DNA from: Paenibacillus hemerocallicola
Lineage (GTDB): Bacteria; Bacillota; Bacilli; Paenibacillales; NBRC-103111
Length of the DNA stretch: 64,000 nucleotides
Direction of reading: 5' to 3'
Assembly (NCBI RefSeq): GCF_006265175.1
Contig: NZ_VDCQ01000008.1
Span: forward strand, 124,001 to 188,000
Shown here: positions 27,065-34,572 of the stretch, piece by piece
Layout of the letters: each line of letters opens with the position of its first letter
How positions within the stretch are numbered: the first letter of the stretch is position 1
The notes under the pieces: generated by a model
What the model was told of the DNA's origin: nothing
The model's input: only the letters and a program-made list of their open reading frames with translations
Database searches by the model: none
Position numbers and translations under genes: made by a program

Positions 27065-27111
27065 TATCTTTAATTTAAGATAATTATACACCTTTGCCGG
27101 CCTATTTGCAA
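27065..27111 (-). promoter_or_regulatory. Promoter with MhqR-like operator
   Basis: Minus strand: -35 TTGCAA (27106-27111), 17-base spacer, -10 TATAAT (27083-27088). Immediately downstream at 27065-27082 lies TATCTTTAATTTAAGATA, arms TATCTT/AAGATA. The B. subtilis MhqR site as I recall it (TATCTCGAATTCGAGATA) matches at 14 of 18 positions. The site covers the expected transcription start, so a MarR/DUF24-type repressor is likely. No MhqR gene lies in the window. Confidence 0.7.
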
Positions 27112-27209
27112 TACTTGAAATGGAAATAGCTTTTTTGTAACCTATTCTATGCAGGGCCGTAATACAATTAGGAAGACAAAACGAATTTCCCGGAAAAGAG
27201 GACTCCTCC

Positions 27210-27599
27210 ATGAATCCGAAACAAATCATCATTGTCAGCACAATGGCAATCGTGATCTCGCTCAGCGCGATGATGCAAAGCGACAAAACTTACGCCAACG
27301 CCTTATTTTGCCCTCTCGATAAATCGGCCAACATTTCGCATCAAGACGATTTCCACCAGGCGCTCGGCGCAAGCTCGGACGAGCAAGTATACGATGCGCT
27401 GTATTCCGGCCAATCTTTGGCGGATATCGCCAGAGACAACAACAGGGACACACAGCCGATTATCGATCTCCAGGTCGCTCAGCTATCCGAACAATTGGAC
27501 CTCCGCTTCATGAGCGGAAGCATTACGACGGAGCAGTACGAATCCCACAAGGCGGAGCTGCGCGACCTCATTACCGCCAGCGTGTACGGCAAGCCGTAA
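27210..27599 (+). CDS. Small secreted protein of unknown function
   Basis: A 129-residue protein with a signal peptide (IIIVSTMAIVISLSAMMQSD, cleavage probably after TYANA). The mature part has GQSLADIARDNNRDTQPIID, reminiscent of a LysM-like or peptide-association motif found in small exported Paenibacillus proteins, and ends with a helical SITTEQYESHKAEL element resembling a SHOCT-type tail. No catalytic residues. It diverges from the dioxygenase operon. Function unknown. Confidence 0.7.
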   Translation: MNPKQIIIVSTMAIVISLSAMMQSDKTYANALFCPLDKSANISHQDDFHQALGASSDEQVYDALYSGQSLADIARDNNRDTQPIIDLQVAQLSEQLDLRFMSGSITTEQYESHKAELRDLITASVYGKP

Positions 27600-27641
27600 T
27601 CGTGAATTCGGCAGCAAGCTTCTATTAGAAAAACGACCGGA

Positions 27642-27671
27642 AGGGCGAATGCAATTATGCACTCGCCCTTT
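27642..27671. terminator. Bidirectional terminator between convergent genes
   Basis: AGGGCGAATGCA / TGCACTCGCCCT stem with an ATTA loop and short T tail, between the secreted-protein gene and the convergent esterase gene. Confidence 0.6.
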
Positions 27672-27686
27672 ATGCTTCCCCTCGAC

Positions 27687-28340
27687 CTACTCCTGACGCA
27701 CCCCCGTATCCCGATACAACCAGTCCGTGAAGTCCCGTTGATTTTCCTCCGACACCCCGTGATCCTCCGCATACGTTTTGAATGCAAGTCTCTCCGTCCG
27801 GCTTTCGAAAAAAGCCGCCGTTTCTTGTCCGACCCAAAGCGGGAATACCCGGTCATACTCGCCGTGGGATATGAATACCGATACGTCCTTAACGCTTCTT
27901 AACGGATACTCCTCCTTGACGAAATCCGGTACATAGCCGTTCAATGCTACGATTCCCCGCAGCTGGTCCCCCATTGCAAGCGCAAGCGTCATGGACAAAA
28001 TCGCCCCTTGGCTGAAGCCGAGCAAATACCGCCTCTTAGGATCCACAGCATACTTCCCCGTCGCGTAATGAATGAACGCCTCCAACTGCTTCACTGCCGC
28101 ATCGAACGTTTCGCGTATAGGATTGCCCAAGCTTCTCAGCTCGTAATATTGGTATCCCGCGCCCAAGGTCAAATGACCGCGGATGGAAATCGTAATAAAT
28201 GCCTCCGACAAGGGCTCGGTCAAGCCGGCCATGTTGCGCTCATTGGAGCCTCTGCCATGCAACGTAAAAATCGTAGGATATGTTCGATCCGGATCGTATC
28301 CGTCCGGAAAACGAATATCGTACTCGTAAACAGGCTTCAT
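27687..28340 (-). CDS. Carboxylesterase/phospholipase, alpha/beta hydrolase
   Basis: A 217-residue hydrolase of the YtpA/YodD/esterase-D-like group. Oxyanion motif TIFTLHGRGSNERN, nucleophile elbow YLLGFSQGAILSMT, acid SHGEYDRVFP and His in AEDHGVSEENQ. SD GGAGGGG precedes ATG 28340. It is 24 bases after the doxX gene and co-transcribed with it; DoxX plus esterase clusters occur in quinone-resistance loci. Confidence 0.87.
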   Translation of the reverse strand: MKPVYEYDIRFPDGYDPDRTYPTIFTLHGRGSNERNMAGLTEPLSEAFITISIRGHLTLGAGYQYYELRSLGNPIRETFDAAVKQLEAFIHYATGKYAVDPKRRYLLGFSQGAILSMTLALAMGDQLRGIVALNGYVPDFVKEEYPLRSVKDVSVFISHGEYDRVFPLWVGQETAAFFESRTERLAFKTYAEDHGVSEENQRDFTDWLYRDTGVRQE

Positions 28341-28364
28341 TGCCGTCCCCTCCTCCAGTCGCCA

Positions 28365-28766
28365 TTAAATTCCCGATTTTACGAATATCCGATCTACGGA
28401 CAACGGCGCTGGCTTGGCCACGCTCAAATAAAGAGCGACCAGCATATAGGCCACGTCCAGCTCGTAGCCCGCCATCTCCCCGCTGCCGAGCAATCCCGCG
28501 GAAAGCTTCAGCGTAAGGATCGCTCCGAGGAGCATGATAATGAAGAGAGCCGAAACATACCGGGTAAAAAGTCCGACGATCAGCAGCAGTCCCCCGATTA
28601 ATTCGAGCGGCCCTATGACGTAGGCCAATGCCCCCGGAACGCCCACGCTGTCGAACCAACCGGCCACGTTTCCGAGGCCCATCCGGAATTTGCTGATGCC
28701 GTGCGCTACGAATAAAATGCCCAATACAACGCGCATCAGGGTCGTTACCCAAGCGTTACTTGCCAT
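28365..28766 (-). CDS. DoxX-family membrane protein (MhqP-like)
   Basis: A 133-residue protein with four membrane helices: TTLMRVVLGILFVAHGISKF (DoxX signature HGxxKF), ALAYVIGPLELIGGLLLIVG, YVSALFIIMLLGAILTLKLS and YMLVALYLSVA. B. subtilis MhqP and CatD are DoxX proteins in quinone-responsive operons. Start ATG 28766 has SD GGCGGAGA. It diverges from a cupin-XRE regulator; the shared intergenic region holds a large palindrome. Confidence 0.9.
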   Translation of the reverse strand: MASNAWVTTLMRVVLGILFVAHGISKFRMGLGNVAGWFDSVGVPGALAYVIGPLELIGGLLLIVGLFTRYVSALFIIMLLGAILTLKLSAGLLGSGEMAGYELDVAYMLVALYLSVAKPAPLSVDRIFVKSGI

Positions 28767-28785
28767 TATGATCTCCGCCTTTTCA

Positions 28786-28832
28786 CGATATATTATAAAT
28801 AACAAACAACTATTTGTATTAATAATTTATCG
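28786..28832. promoter_or_regulatory. Long inverted repeat between doxX and the XRE gene
   Basis: CGATATATTATAAATA (28786-28801) pairs with TATTAATAATTTATCG (28817-28832) at 14 of 16 positions around a 15-base centre that itself has CAAA..TTTG symmetry. It sits in the doxX promoter region; a regulator site is likely, possibly for the adjacent XRE protein. Confidence 0.55.
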
Positions 28833-28914
28833 CAAATTTCAGTAGCAAGTCAACAGGAAAATTGTTATTATTAAATTAATATTCATATTACAAATATATC
28901 GAGGTGAACTTCGC

Positions 28915-29466
28915 ATGGACATCGGTTCCTCCATACGCGCCATCCGCAAGCGCAAACACATCACGATCGCCCAAATTTGTGAAGAAACCGGATTATCCCA
29001 AGGATTCATGAGCCAAGTCGAGAACAACAAAACGTCGCCTTCTATCGCCACCTTGGACAGTATCGCCCGCGCCCTGAACGTCCCGCTGGCCTACTTGCTT
29101 CTAAAAAAAGAGGAGCGGATGAACATTGTCCGGAGCGAAGAGCGTCTGGTCACGAAGAGCGGCGCCGACCATTTGAACGTAGAGCATTTAAGCCGTACCA
29201 AAAGCATCAGGATGATGATCGTCGAATTTCCGCCCGGAAGCTCGACAGGCGGCACTCCGCACGCGCATGAAGGAGAAGAAGTCCATGTGGTCGTTCAAGG
29301 AACGATTCTCGCCGAGCAGGGGGAAGACTCGGCCCGGCTCGGCGTCGGGGATTCGTTCAGCTGGAACGCTTGCACGCCGCACCGGGTGACGAATATCGGC
29401 GAAGACACTGCGGTCGTTCTTATAGCCGTCTATACGGAGGCGGAGCAGGAGCACGATTTATTATAA
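28915..29466 (+). CDS. XRE-family regulator with C-terminal cupin domain
   Basis: A 183-residue regulator. HTH_3 domain residues 1-65 (IAQICEETGLSQGFMSQVEN followed by SPSIATLDSIARALNVPLAY), a linker, and a cupin_2 domain from about residue 105 with metal-ligand-like motif GGTPHAHEGEEVHVVVQG and second motif GDSFSWNACTPHRVTN. Such proteins (PuuR-like) repress nearby catabolic or resistance genes and sense small molecules in the cupin. It diverges from doxX-esterase. Confidence 0.92.
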   Translation: MDIGSSIRAIRKRKHITIAQICEETGLSQGFMSQVENNKTSPSIATLDSIARALNVPLAYLLLKKEERMNIVRSEERLVTKSGADHLNVEHLSRTKSIRMMIVEFPPGSSTGGTPHAHEGEEVHVVVQGTILAEQGEDSARLGVGDSFSWNACTPHRVTNIGEDTAVVLIAVYTEAEQEHDLL

Positions 29467-29496
29467 CGCCTATCGGCTTTCCCGGGCGTGACAAAA

Positions 29497-29529
29497 AGAG
29501 CCGGACCGTCTTGCTCTTGGTCCGGCTCT
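29497..29529 (+). terminator. Terminator after the XRE-cupin gene
   Basis: AGAGCCGGACC / GGTCCGGCTCT perfect 11-bp stem with an 11-base loop; short T-rich flank. Also A-rich on the left, so it can serve the convergent ydjO gene. Confidence 0.8.
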
Positions 29530-29552
29530 CTTCGTCTTCTCCCATATGACCG

Positions 29553-29789
29553 TTACTGATCGCCGATTTGCACGCCTTTTTTCAGCGATTTCTGATCACT
29601 GTTTGTGTTGACAAGTAAGGGCAGCATCTTCGTACCGCGCTGCATCTCGGAGTTGCATTGCCGACAAGTTGGCACCGCCTCGAATGCGAAGTTGTCTCTC
29701 ATCCAACCGTTGCAACCGTCCTTCGTGCACAACCAGATGGCCGTTAGTTCTTCAGGAATTTCCTCTAACTGCTTTTTCCTTGAATACAT
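29553..29789 (-). CDS. ydjO: Cold-inducible YdjO-family zinc-ribbon-like protein
   Basis: A 78-residue protein. It shows WLCTKDGCNGWMRDNFAF followed by PTCRQCNSEM: two CxxxxC/CxxC pairs that probably bind one zinc, the defining pattern of cold-inducible YdjO of B. subtilis. SD GGGAGGGG is 7 bases before ATG 29789. It lies next to a csp gene, which fits a cold-shock role; the molecular function is not known. Confidence 0.85.
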   Translation of the reverse strand: MYSRKKQLEEIPEELTAIWLCTKDGCNGWMRDNFAFEAVPTCRQCNSEMQRGTKMLPLLVNTNSDQKSLKKGVQIGDQ

Positions 29790-29857
29790 AGATGAGCCCC
29801 TCCCCTACACAATTTTCCGAAAAGAAGAAAAGCGTCTATCTTGCTGTAACGTTAAAA

Positions 29858-29890
29858 AAAACTGCCCCAACGTACGCGTAGGGCAGTTTT
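29858..29890 (-). terminator. Terminator after csp gene 1
   Basis: Minus-strand AAAACTGCCC / GGGCAGTTTT stem around a 13-base loop, with a run of eight T. Confidence 0.85.
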
Positions 29891-29902
29891 CTACCGTTAG
29901 AC

Positions 29903-30103
29903 TTACAGCTTAACTACGTTCTCCGCTTGTGGTCCGCGGTTGCCTTGTACCACATTGAATTGAACGCGTTGGCCTTCGTCCAACGTTTTGAAGCCCTCGC
30001 CGGTGATTGCGCTGAAGTGTACGAACACGTCATTGCCGCCTTCAACCTCGATGAATCCAAAACCTTTTTCTGCGTTAAACCATTTTACTGTTCCTGTTTG
30101 CAT
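29903..30103 (-). CDS. cspB: Cold-shock protein, CspA/CspB family (copy 1)
   Basis: A 66-residue single OB-fold RNA chaperone. RNP1 [10 protein letters not shown] and RNP2 DVFVHFSAI are intact. It starts [10 protein letters not shown] at ATG 30103 with SD GGAGGTCA. It differs from copy 2 at 33407 in only a handful of residues (TGEGFKT against VGDGYKS, VQF against VEF). Its long leader and promoter resemble those of copy 2. The symbol marks the family; the exact paralogue is undetermined. Confidence 0.95.
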   Translation of the reverse strand: MQTGTVKWFNAEKGFGFIEVEGGNDVFVHFSAITGEGFKTLDEGQRVQFNVVQGNRGPQAENVVKL

Positions 30104-30274
30104 GGATATGACCTCCACAGTGTTTATTTACATGATTTTTCTTTTTCGGTTACGAAAATAAAAATTCACATATTGGAAAAGGCACCATTTTTCATAATAG
30201 CAACCCTTTACAATATGTGAATAGGTTTCAATCATGGTTAATTACATGATACCACGTTAAAATTGGAAAAGCAA
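30104..30274 (-). promoter_or_regulatory. csp copy 1 promoter and long cold-shock leader
   Basis: Minus strand: -35 TTGCTT (30269-30274), 17-base spacer, -10 TATCAT (30246-30251), giving a leader of about 135 bases. The leader contains TTCACATATTG (30211-30221) pairing with CAATATGTGAA (30165-30175), an AGGGTT segment after the left arm, then an A/T-rich stretch and the SD. The same arrangement appears before csp copy 2. Long structured leaders that refold in the cold are known for csp genes. Confidence 0.7.
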
Positions 30275-30395
30275 ATTTTTCTCAAGATTATTTTCCAAAT
30301 GATCCATCGGTCTAAATCCGGCCTCGGATGCCGTATCGGATAGGGGACAAATAACGGCGTCCGACAACGAATGCCGCGCATACATATGAATATAA

Positions 30396-30802
30396 GGAAA
30401 GCTTAAAGGAACGAGTACGATCGTAAAGGGCAAGCCACAGGACGAGAAAAGCGCGATCGATAGACGATGCGGCTGCAAATGTGCCGCCAGACCGAAAAGG
30501 AAAAGACGGCATAAACGACGCGCAAAGCGTGGCAACGTGCTTCGAGCGAAAACTTTTTTCTATTATGCGATCGGCAACGGGGCGCAAACAACGTTCACCA
30601 ATCGTGATCGGCTCCCCGCTACGGCAGCAAAATACCGTATCTGCGACGCTTACCCTTCACCCATGTGTTCGTGGACGGGCTGCTGCAATCCCCCAGAAGC
30701 TATCTCGTGCGCACCGCCAAGCTCCGGTTTCTTTCCAAGCTGGCGCCGGTACGCGCGGCCCGCATTATCGCCGAATTCGTAGCGATCATTAAGAAGGCCT
30801 AG
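30396..30802 (+). pseudogene. DUF4183-type protein, degraded
   Basis: Joined frames give a DUF4183-like protein. Frame one (30396-30617) reads a Cys/Arg/Lys-rich head (RRCGCKCAARPKRKRRHKRR) then FFYYAIGNGAQTTFTNRDRL; after a C4 run at 30614-30617 the frame must shift by one base to continue RYGSKIPYLRR, THVFVDGLLQSPRSYLV and ARIIAEFVAIIKKA, ending TAG 30802. This matches the family plan F-Y-x-x-x-D/N-G, TNxDx-YG, LFINGVLQ, ILQFI. There is no start codon in frame; an SD-like AAAGGA at 30405 is followed 6 bases later by ACG where ATG is expected. DUF4183 proteins are linked to spore or exosporium surfaces. Confidence 0.7.
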
Positions 30803-30843
30803 AAAGTCCGGAAACTTTCCAGGCACCGTTCGAGCGAAGCGTA

Positions 30844-31197
30844 TTAGGCCGTTCCGATGTCGACGATCGTATATACGATTCTGGCGAATTGCGGAATCGT
30901 TCCGGCCGTTGCGGAAGTCAGCTCCAATACGGTCGCGGTCGCATCGGTAATGAGCCCCTCTTCCTGCTTTTGTCCGTCGATATACAACTCGTAGGCGTAT
31001 TGGTGCCCCGCTACCGGCACGCTAACGTCTATGAACGCTGCGGCCGTAGCTCCCGTATCGGTTAGCCAGGTTTGAGGCCCGATCCCGATATCGACGGGAG
31101 TAGCCGCCGCCAAAGCAATAGCCGTCGGCGCAGTCATGAAATAATTGGTGATCGTATTCGTGATGACCATGCTGCGCGGCAAGATCAAATCTGCCAT
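30844..31197 (-). CDS. Small DUF4183-like protein, possibly spore-surface
   Basis: A 117-residue acidic, Ala/Thr-rich beta-type protein starting MADLILPRSM at ATG 31197, with a perfect SD AAAGGAGGTG. The C-terminal half AYELYIDGQKQEEG and ARIVYTIVDIGTA resembles the FINGVLQ...ILQFI end of DUF4183 proteins, one degraded copy of which is next door on the other strand. No signal peptide, as expected for exosporium-type proteins. The frame is open upstream to 31485 but lacks a start signal there. Confidence 0.65.
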   Translation of the reverse strand: MADLILPRSMVITNTITNYFMTAPTAIALAAATPVDIGIGPQTWLTDTGATAAAFIDVSVPVAGHQYAYELYIDGQKQEEGLITDATATVLELTSATAGTIPQFARIVYTIVDIGTA

Positions 31198-31509
31198 GCT
31201 GCAACACCTCCTTTGTTTACTAGTAAATTCCATCCCTCCCTTTTCGGAAACGGACATCTCAACTATCCATAAAGCCTGATTATCGCGCTTGCCAGGCCTC
31301 TGCTCCATTTCCAAAGCTGGCAATAAGTTGACACCTCCACCGGCCAATGCTATGTTGGACGTGATCGGCATTCCGCGATAACGCGGGGTGCCATCTGTAC
31401 TTTTGCCGGTTTTCTTACATTTAATGTTACTTAAGCGTCGGGAGGTGAGCCGCCCCGAGACAAGCACGAACAATTCGTTATCCAATACTTAGCAAAGGGT
31501 GATGTTCCG
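31198..31509. other. Intergenic region with no recognised gene
   Basis: About 310 bases between divergent small genes. The minus frame stays open but no SD or ATG supports coding. It must hold the promoters of both genes; I could not recognise convincing sigma-E or sigma-K boxes. Confidence 0.4.
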
Positions 31510-31710
31510 ATGATTCAAGTCAAAGAATTCGTAGACACCGACAAGTCCTATGCCGAGAAGAGAGCGAATGAGTTTCTGGCGGAACTGAAGGAAGATCAAA
31601 TCGTCAATATTTGCTACGGGTCCATCATGAAACCGTCTCCGTCGGGCACCGTTTATCCGAGAAGCACGATACTGGTCGTTTATAAGACGGGCGGGGAGGA
31701 CTCGAAGTGA
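31510..31710 (+). CDS. cse60: Sporulation protein Cse60 family
   Basis: A 66-residue protein: MIQVKEFVDTDKSYAEKRAN, then EFLAELKEDQIVNICYG and a final strand STILVVYKTG. The plan (MIxV-E/K-x-F..D, amphipathic helix with NEFL, then a hydrophobic strand) matches Cse60, a sigma-E dependent mother-cell protein of unknown mechanism. ATG 31510 follows AAAGGGTGAT. Confidence 0.75.
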   Translation: MIQVKEFVDTDKSYAEKRANEFLAELKEDQIVNICYGSIMKPSPSGTVYPRSTILVVYKTGGEDSK

Positions 31711-31782
31711 TCGCTCCCGCGTTGGCCCGGTATCCCCTTGCACAGAGCGGTATCTACACGGAGCCATAGTGCCGGCAGCCAA

Positions 31783-31818
31783 ACAAGCAGCCTGACCTCG
31801 TTGGAGGCGGCTGCTTGT
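31783..31818 (+). terminator. Hairpin after cse60
   Basis: CAAGCAGCC / GGCTGCTTG perfect stem with a 16-base loop; T-rich but not a clean T tract. Confidence 0.55.
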
Positions 31819-31869
31819 TCGGTTGCGCATCGATATCCGCTCGGATCCGATCCGATAATGATGGATTAA

Positions 31870-32328
31870 CTAATAGATCTCCTCATGCAAATCGCCGCGG
31901 TTCATATATTTGATCTCCTCTACCCTGACCTGAACCTCTCCGGAAGGTATTTTGAGCTGATACGTTCCGTTCGTTCTCGTCATCAGCAGTTGGGAACCGA
32001 TGGGAGACAAGAATGAGATTTTGTTGGCATTCGGATCCGCTTGATGAGGAAACACGATCGTATACGATTCGGTGAAATCGTCTTCTACATAGCATAGCTT
32101 CACCTGGCTGCCGATCAATACGGCGGAGGTTATGCTTTCTTCGCTGAATTCGGCCAATATTTGTTCGAGCGTCGAGGAATAAGCGGTAAGCGTTTGATCA
32201 ATCTTGCTCCGTTCGTGACCGTAGCTCGGGCAATATTGGTCCAGGAAATGCGTCTTCTCGTCATTCAAATAAATAAGCTGGCTGATCAGCTGCGTCCGGG
32301 AGCCGTTCAATGCGAGACTATGGCTCAT
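31870..32328 (-). CDS. GreA/GreB-family elongation-factor-like protein
   Basis: A 152-residue protein. The N-terminal half is helical (LISQLIYLNDEKTHFLDQYC), standing in for a short coiled coil, and the C-terminal half has the GreA/GreB C-domain pattern: SAVLIGSQVKLCYVEDDFTE, then SYTIVFPHQADPNANKISFL, SPIGSQLL and a final strand. True GreA has acidic residues at the coiled-coil tip; these are not evident, so it may bind RNA polymerase without transcript cleavage. ATG 32328 has SD GGAGGTGA 8 bases upstream; an upstream GTG lies inside the SD. Confidence 0.75.
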   Translation of the reverse strand: MSHSLALNGSRTQLISQLIYLNDEKTHFLDQYCPSYGHERSKIDQTLTAYSSTLEQILAEFSEESITSAVLIGSQVKLCYVEDDFTESYTIVFPHQADPNANKISFLSPIGSQLLMTRTNGTYQLKIPSGEVQVRVEEIKYMNRGDLHEEIY

Positions 32329-32505
32329 AGTAGATCTCACCTCCTAAACGAAGCTTCTCCACTGCGACAGTGATGACGGCTTTTCTCATATCGTTTTCCT
32401 CCTATAGCAAGATAGGCCTCCGCATATCGGGGCCTGCAGCTATCGTATCAAATTTTCCGAATTAAATCCATCGAAGCGTTTACACGCCCGCACGCGCAAA
32501 ATAGC

Positions 32506-32550
32506 CCCGCAAAGGCGGAGCTTCTGCTTCGAAACCGACAACTTTGCGGG
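32506..32550 (-). terminator. Terminator after the 158-residue unknown gene
   Basis: CCCGCAAAG / CTTTGCGGG perfect 9-bp stem with a long loop containing a smaller helix, T-rich tail on the minus strand. Confidence 0.6.
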
Positions 32551-32575
32551 ACCTCCGGATATTTCTATTACCGGC

Positions 32576-33052
32576 TCAGAGACGCGAAAACCCTTCTTCC
32601 TCAAGGTATTCCTTCGCTTCCTCGTACGTTTCGAATATCGCGTCCAGATCCATTCCGGCGAAAATGTACCACATCTGATCTTCGTCTTCGAATTTGAGCG
32701 TAAGCGACTGCTTCTTGTCGTTCGCCCACTGCTCTTCCCGAGCTTTCGCGGCTTTGCCGGACTGGCGGGCGCCCGATGACGTCAAAGAACGAATCGACTG
32801 TCCGATCAGGGCTCGAAGCTCTTCCTCGGACAGCTCGCGAATACTGACGAACCCTTTCTCGTCGGTGTCGTATTGCTTCAGAAGACCCGCGTACACATAC
32901 CCGTTGCCGTTCGGATGCAGATGGTACAGAACGTTCTTTTTGTCATACGCGCTTTTCTCGTAGTGATAATTTACGCGACCGAGGGATACGTCTTTGCGCT
33001 GCAGCTCGGGGAATGAATCCGCAATGGCAAGCTTTTGTTCAAAACTGAGCAT
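32576..33052 (-). CDS. Conserved hypothetical cytosolic protein
   Basis: A 158-residue soluble protein starting MLSFEQKLAI at ATG 33052 (SD GGAGG, 8 bases). Distinct segments: FPELQRKDVSLGRVNYHYEK, NVLYHLHPNGNGYVYAG, a charged helix with SSGARQSGKAAKAREEQW, and an acidic C-terminus YEEAKEYLEEEGFSRL. No catalytic pattern or membrane segment. I do not recognise the family; its proximity to csp and a small HTH-like gene is the only context. Confidence 0.75.
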   Translation of the reverse strand: MLSFEQKLAIADSFPELQRKDVSLGRVNYHYEKSAYDKKNVLYHLHPNGNGYVYAGLLKQYDTDEKGFVSIRELSEEELRALIGQSIRSLTSSGARQSGKAAKAREEQWANDKKQSLTLKFEDEDQMWYIFAGMDLDAIFETYEEAKEYLEEEGFSRL

Positions 33053-33101
33053 AAAGTGGCCTCCATGTAACAAATGGTTCCCTTCATTATAGCACTGTAT
33101 C

Positions 33102-33329
33102 CTATACCCGACGAACGATCTGGTCGATTTCGCTTTTCAGCAACAAATAGCGATGGACGCTTCTCATAATCGGAACTTTGGTCAGCTTGTTTTTATCCAC
33201 ATACTGTTTCATCTCGTCTTTGGAGAGACCGATGAAATTGCCCGCTTCCGTAACGGTTAACACAACTTCATTGCTTGTTGCATTAAACGTCTTTTTCACT
33301 TTTTGGTTCCAGTCCGCAAATTCACGCAT
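33102..33329 (-). CDS. Small putative excisionase-like DNA-binding protein
   Basis: A 75-residue protein. The middle VVLTVTEAGNFIGLSKDEMK is a typical MerR/excisionase-like winged helix start (TVTEA...LGxS), followed by VPIMRSVHRYLLLKSEIDQI, resembling the end of such a domain (Y-L-xxxEIDxIV). SD GGGGG is 8 bases before ATG 33329. DNA binding is inferred. Confidence 0.65.
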   Translation of the reverse strand: MREFADWNQKVKKTFNATSNEVVLTVTEAGNFIGLSKDEMKQYVDKNKLTKVPIMRSVHRYLLLKSEIDQIVRRV

Positions 33330-33353
33330 AAATCGGCCCCCTTCTCGTTGTCG

Positions 33354-33391
33354 AAAAAAAACAATGCCCCAAACGCGATGTTCGGGGCATT
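33354..33391 (-). terminator. Terminator after csp gene 2
   Basis: AATGCCCC / GGGGCATT stem with a 13-base loop and a run of eight T on the minus strand. Confidence 0.85.
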
Positions 33392-33406
33392 GGCTTCAAA
33401 GGTTTC

Positions 33407-33607
33407 TTACAGCTTTACGACATTCTCGGCTTGCGGTCCGCGATTGCCTTGTACCACATTGAATTCAACGCGTTGGCCTTCGTCCAACGATTTGTAGCCG
33501 TCTCCGACAATCGCACTGAAATGTACGAATACGTCGTTGCCGCCTTCAACCTCGATAAATCCGAAGCCTTTTTCTGCGTTAAACCATTTTACTGTTCCTG
33601 TTTCCAT
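33407..33607 (-). CDS. cspB: Cold-shock protein, CspA/CspB family (copy 2)
   Basis: A 66-residue OB-fold RNA chaperone with intact RNP1 ([10 protein letters not shown]) and RNP2 (DVFVHFSAI). It starts [10 protein letters not shown] at ATG 33607 with an AGGAGG SD. It is nearly identical to copy 1 and shares its promoter spacing and leader motif, so the pair looks like a duplication that included the regulatory region. The symbol marks the family. Confidence 0.95.
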   Translation of the reverse strand: METGTVKWFNAEKGFGFIEVEGGNDVFVHFSAIVGDGYKSLDEGQRVEFNVVQGNRGPQAENVVKL

Positions 33608-33770
33608 GGGAACACCTCCTAGAAAATTACATGAGCTCTTTATTTCGTTAAAATAAAAAATTCACATATTGTACAAGGTTATTTGTGTCAAAATAATAAC
33701 CCTCTACGATATGCGAATTCAGGTCATATTCCAATAAGAAGATTATACCGCAGTCGAATCAAAAAAGCAA
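33608..33770 (-). promoter_or_regulatory. csp copy 2 promoter and long cold-shock leader
   Basis: Minus strand: -35 TTGCTT (33765-33770), 17-base spacer, -10 TATAAT (33742-33747); leader of about 128 bases. It repeats the copy-1 plan: TTCGCATATCGTA + GAGGGTT + A/T-rich segment + TACAATATGTGAA (partner arm near 33661-33673), then TTTTTTATTTT and the SD. Confidence 0.7.
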
Positions 33771-33890
33771 ATAAATATCAGGTTGTTGAGAACGCGAGCA
33801 AGAAGAGGAAGCGATGAAGGCAAGGAGTTGGGGAATGCGCCGTTTGCAGCTAACCTTATTTCTTCCCCCTCCACCGCAACCCCGTTACCG

Positions 33891-34439
33891 TTACATGCCG
33901 AATACGGATGGATGCCTTACCGATTTTTTGCCGACGACATAATAACCCAAGCCCATGTAGCTGATCCCCCAGAGAACAGCTCCCCAATTGGATAGCGCCG
34001 GAATGAACATAATCGCCGGGAAGAGCAGGAACAGGACGACCGGCCAGGCCGGGAGAATTCGCGCGCGGAGCGTCTGGACGCAAAACCCGATTGTGCCGAG
34101 CATCGCCGCCGTCGAGTTGATCGTCTGCAACGGCGCCACGAACGGTTGATCTTCCGCCATAACGCCGAGCATCGTAGACCATACCAAAGCGGCGGTAAGC
34201 GTACTGCTGATCGACAGGAGCAGCACGGACGCCAGGCCGGTGATCCCGAGTCGATGCGCCTGATACAGGTAGACGCCAAATATCCCGACCCCCATAAACA
34301 GACAAGCAATCAAGCCGAACACCAGCTCCTGAACGCTGTTCTCTCCCCATATGAGGGCACTGGGCGTCATGCCGATCCTCGCGATCCCGCCCAATATGGC
34401 GACTCCCGCCAACGCTGTAGCGACCCGCTCCAAATTCAT
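33891..34439 (-). CDS. Small multi-pass membrane protein
   Basis: About 182 residues, with six hydrophobic stretches (VATALAGVAILGGIARIGMT; LVFGLIACLFMGVGIFGVYL; LASVLLLSISSTLTAALVWS; PAWPVVLFLLFPAIMFIPAL; AVLWGISYMGLGYYVVGK). No known motif. The start is uncertain among ATGs at 34448, 34445 and 34439; AAGGG at 34449-34453 favours 34439. Monocistronic. Function unknown. Confidence 0.7.
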   Translation of the reverse strand: MNLERVATALAGVAILGGIARIGMTPSALIWGENSVQELVFGLIACLFMGVGIFGVYLYQAHRLGITGLASVLLLSISSTLTAALVWSTMLGVMAEDQPFVAPLQTINSTAAMLGTIGFCVQTLRARILPAWPVVLFLLFPAIMFIPALSNWGAVLWGISYMGLGYYVVGKKSVRHPSVFGM

Positions 34440-34572
34440 GTTCATCATCCCTTCGATCCATTATTCGTTCTTATACTACAAAGGTTGCCGCCGGCTAGCC
34501 AGTGACACGATGTAACCGATTTTGTCATCGGCGGCTTGGCTCGGGACAGTGTTTAAGCCGCCACCCGCACCG

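Noticed and set aside
31198-31485. Upstream extension of the DUF4183-like gene
   Set aside because: The frame is open and looks protein-like, but only a TTG without SD could start it, and the perfect SD AAAGGAGGTG lies inside it.
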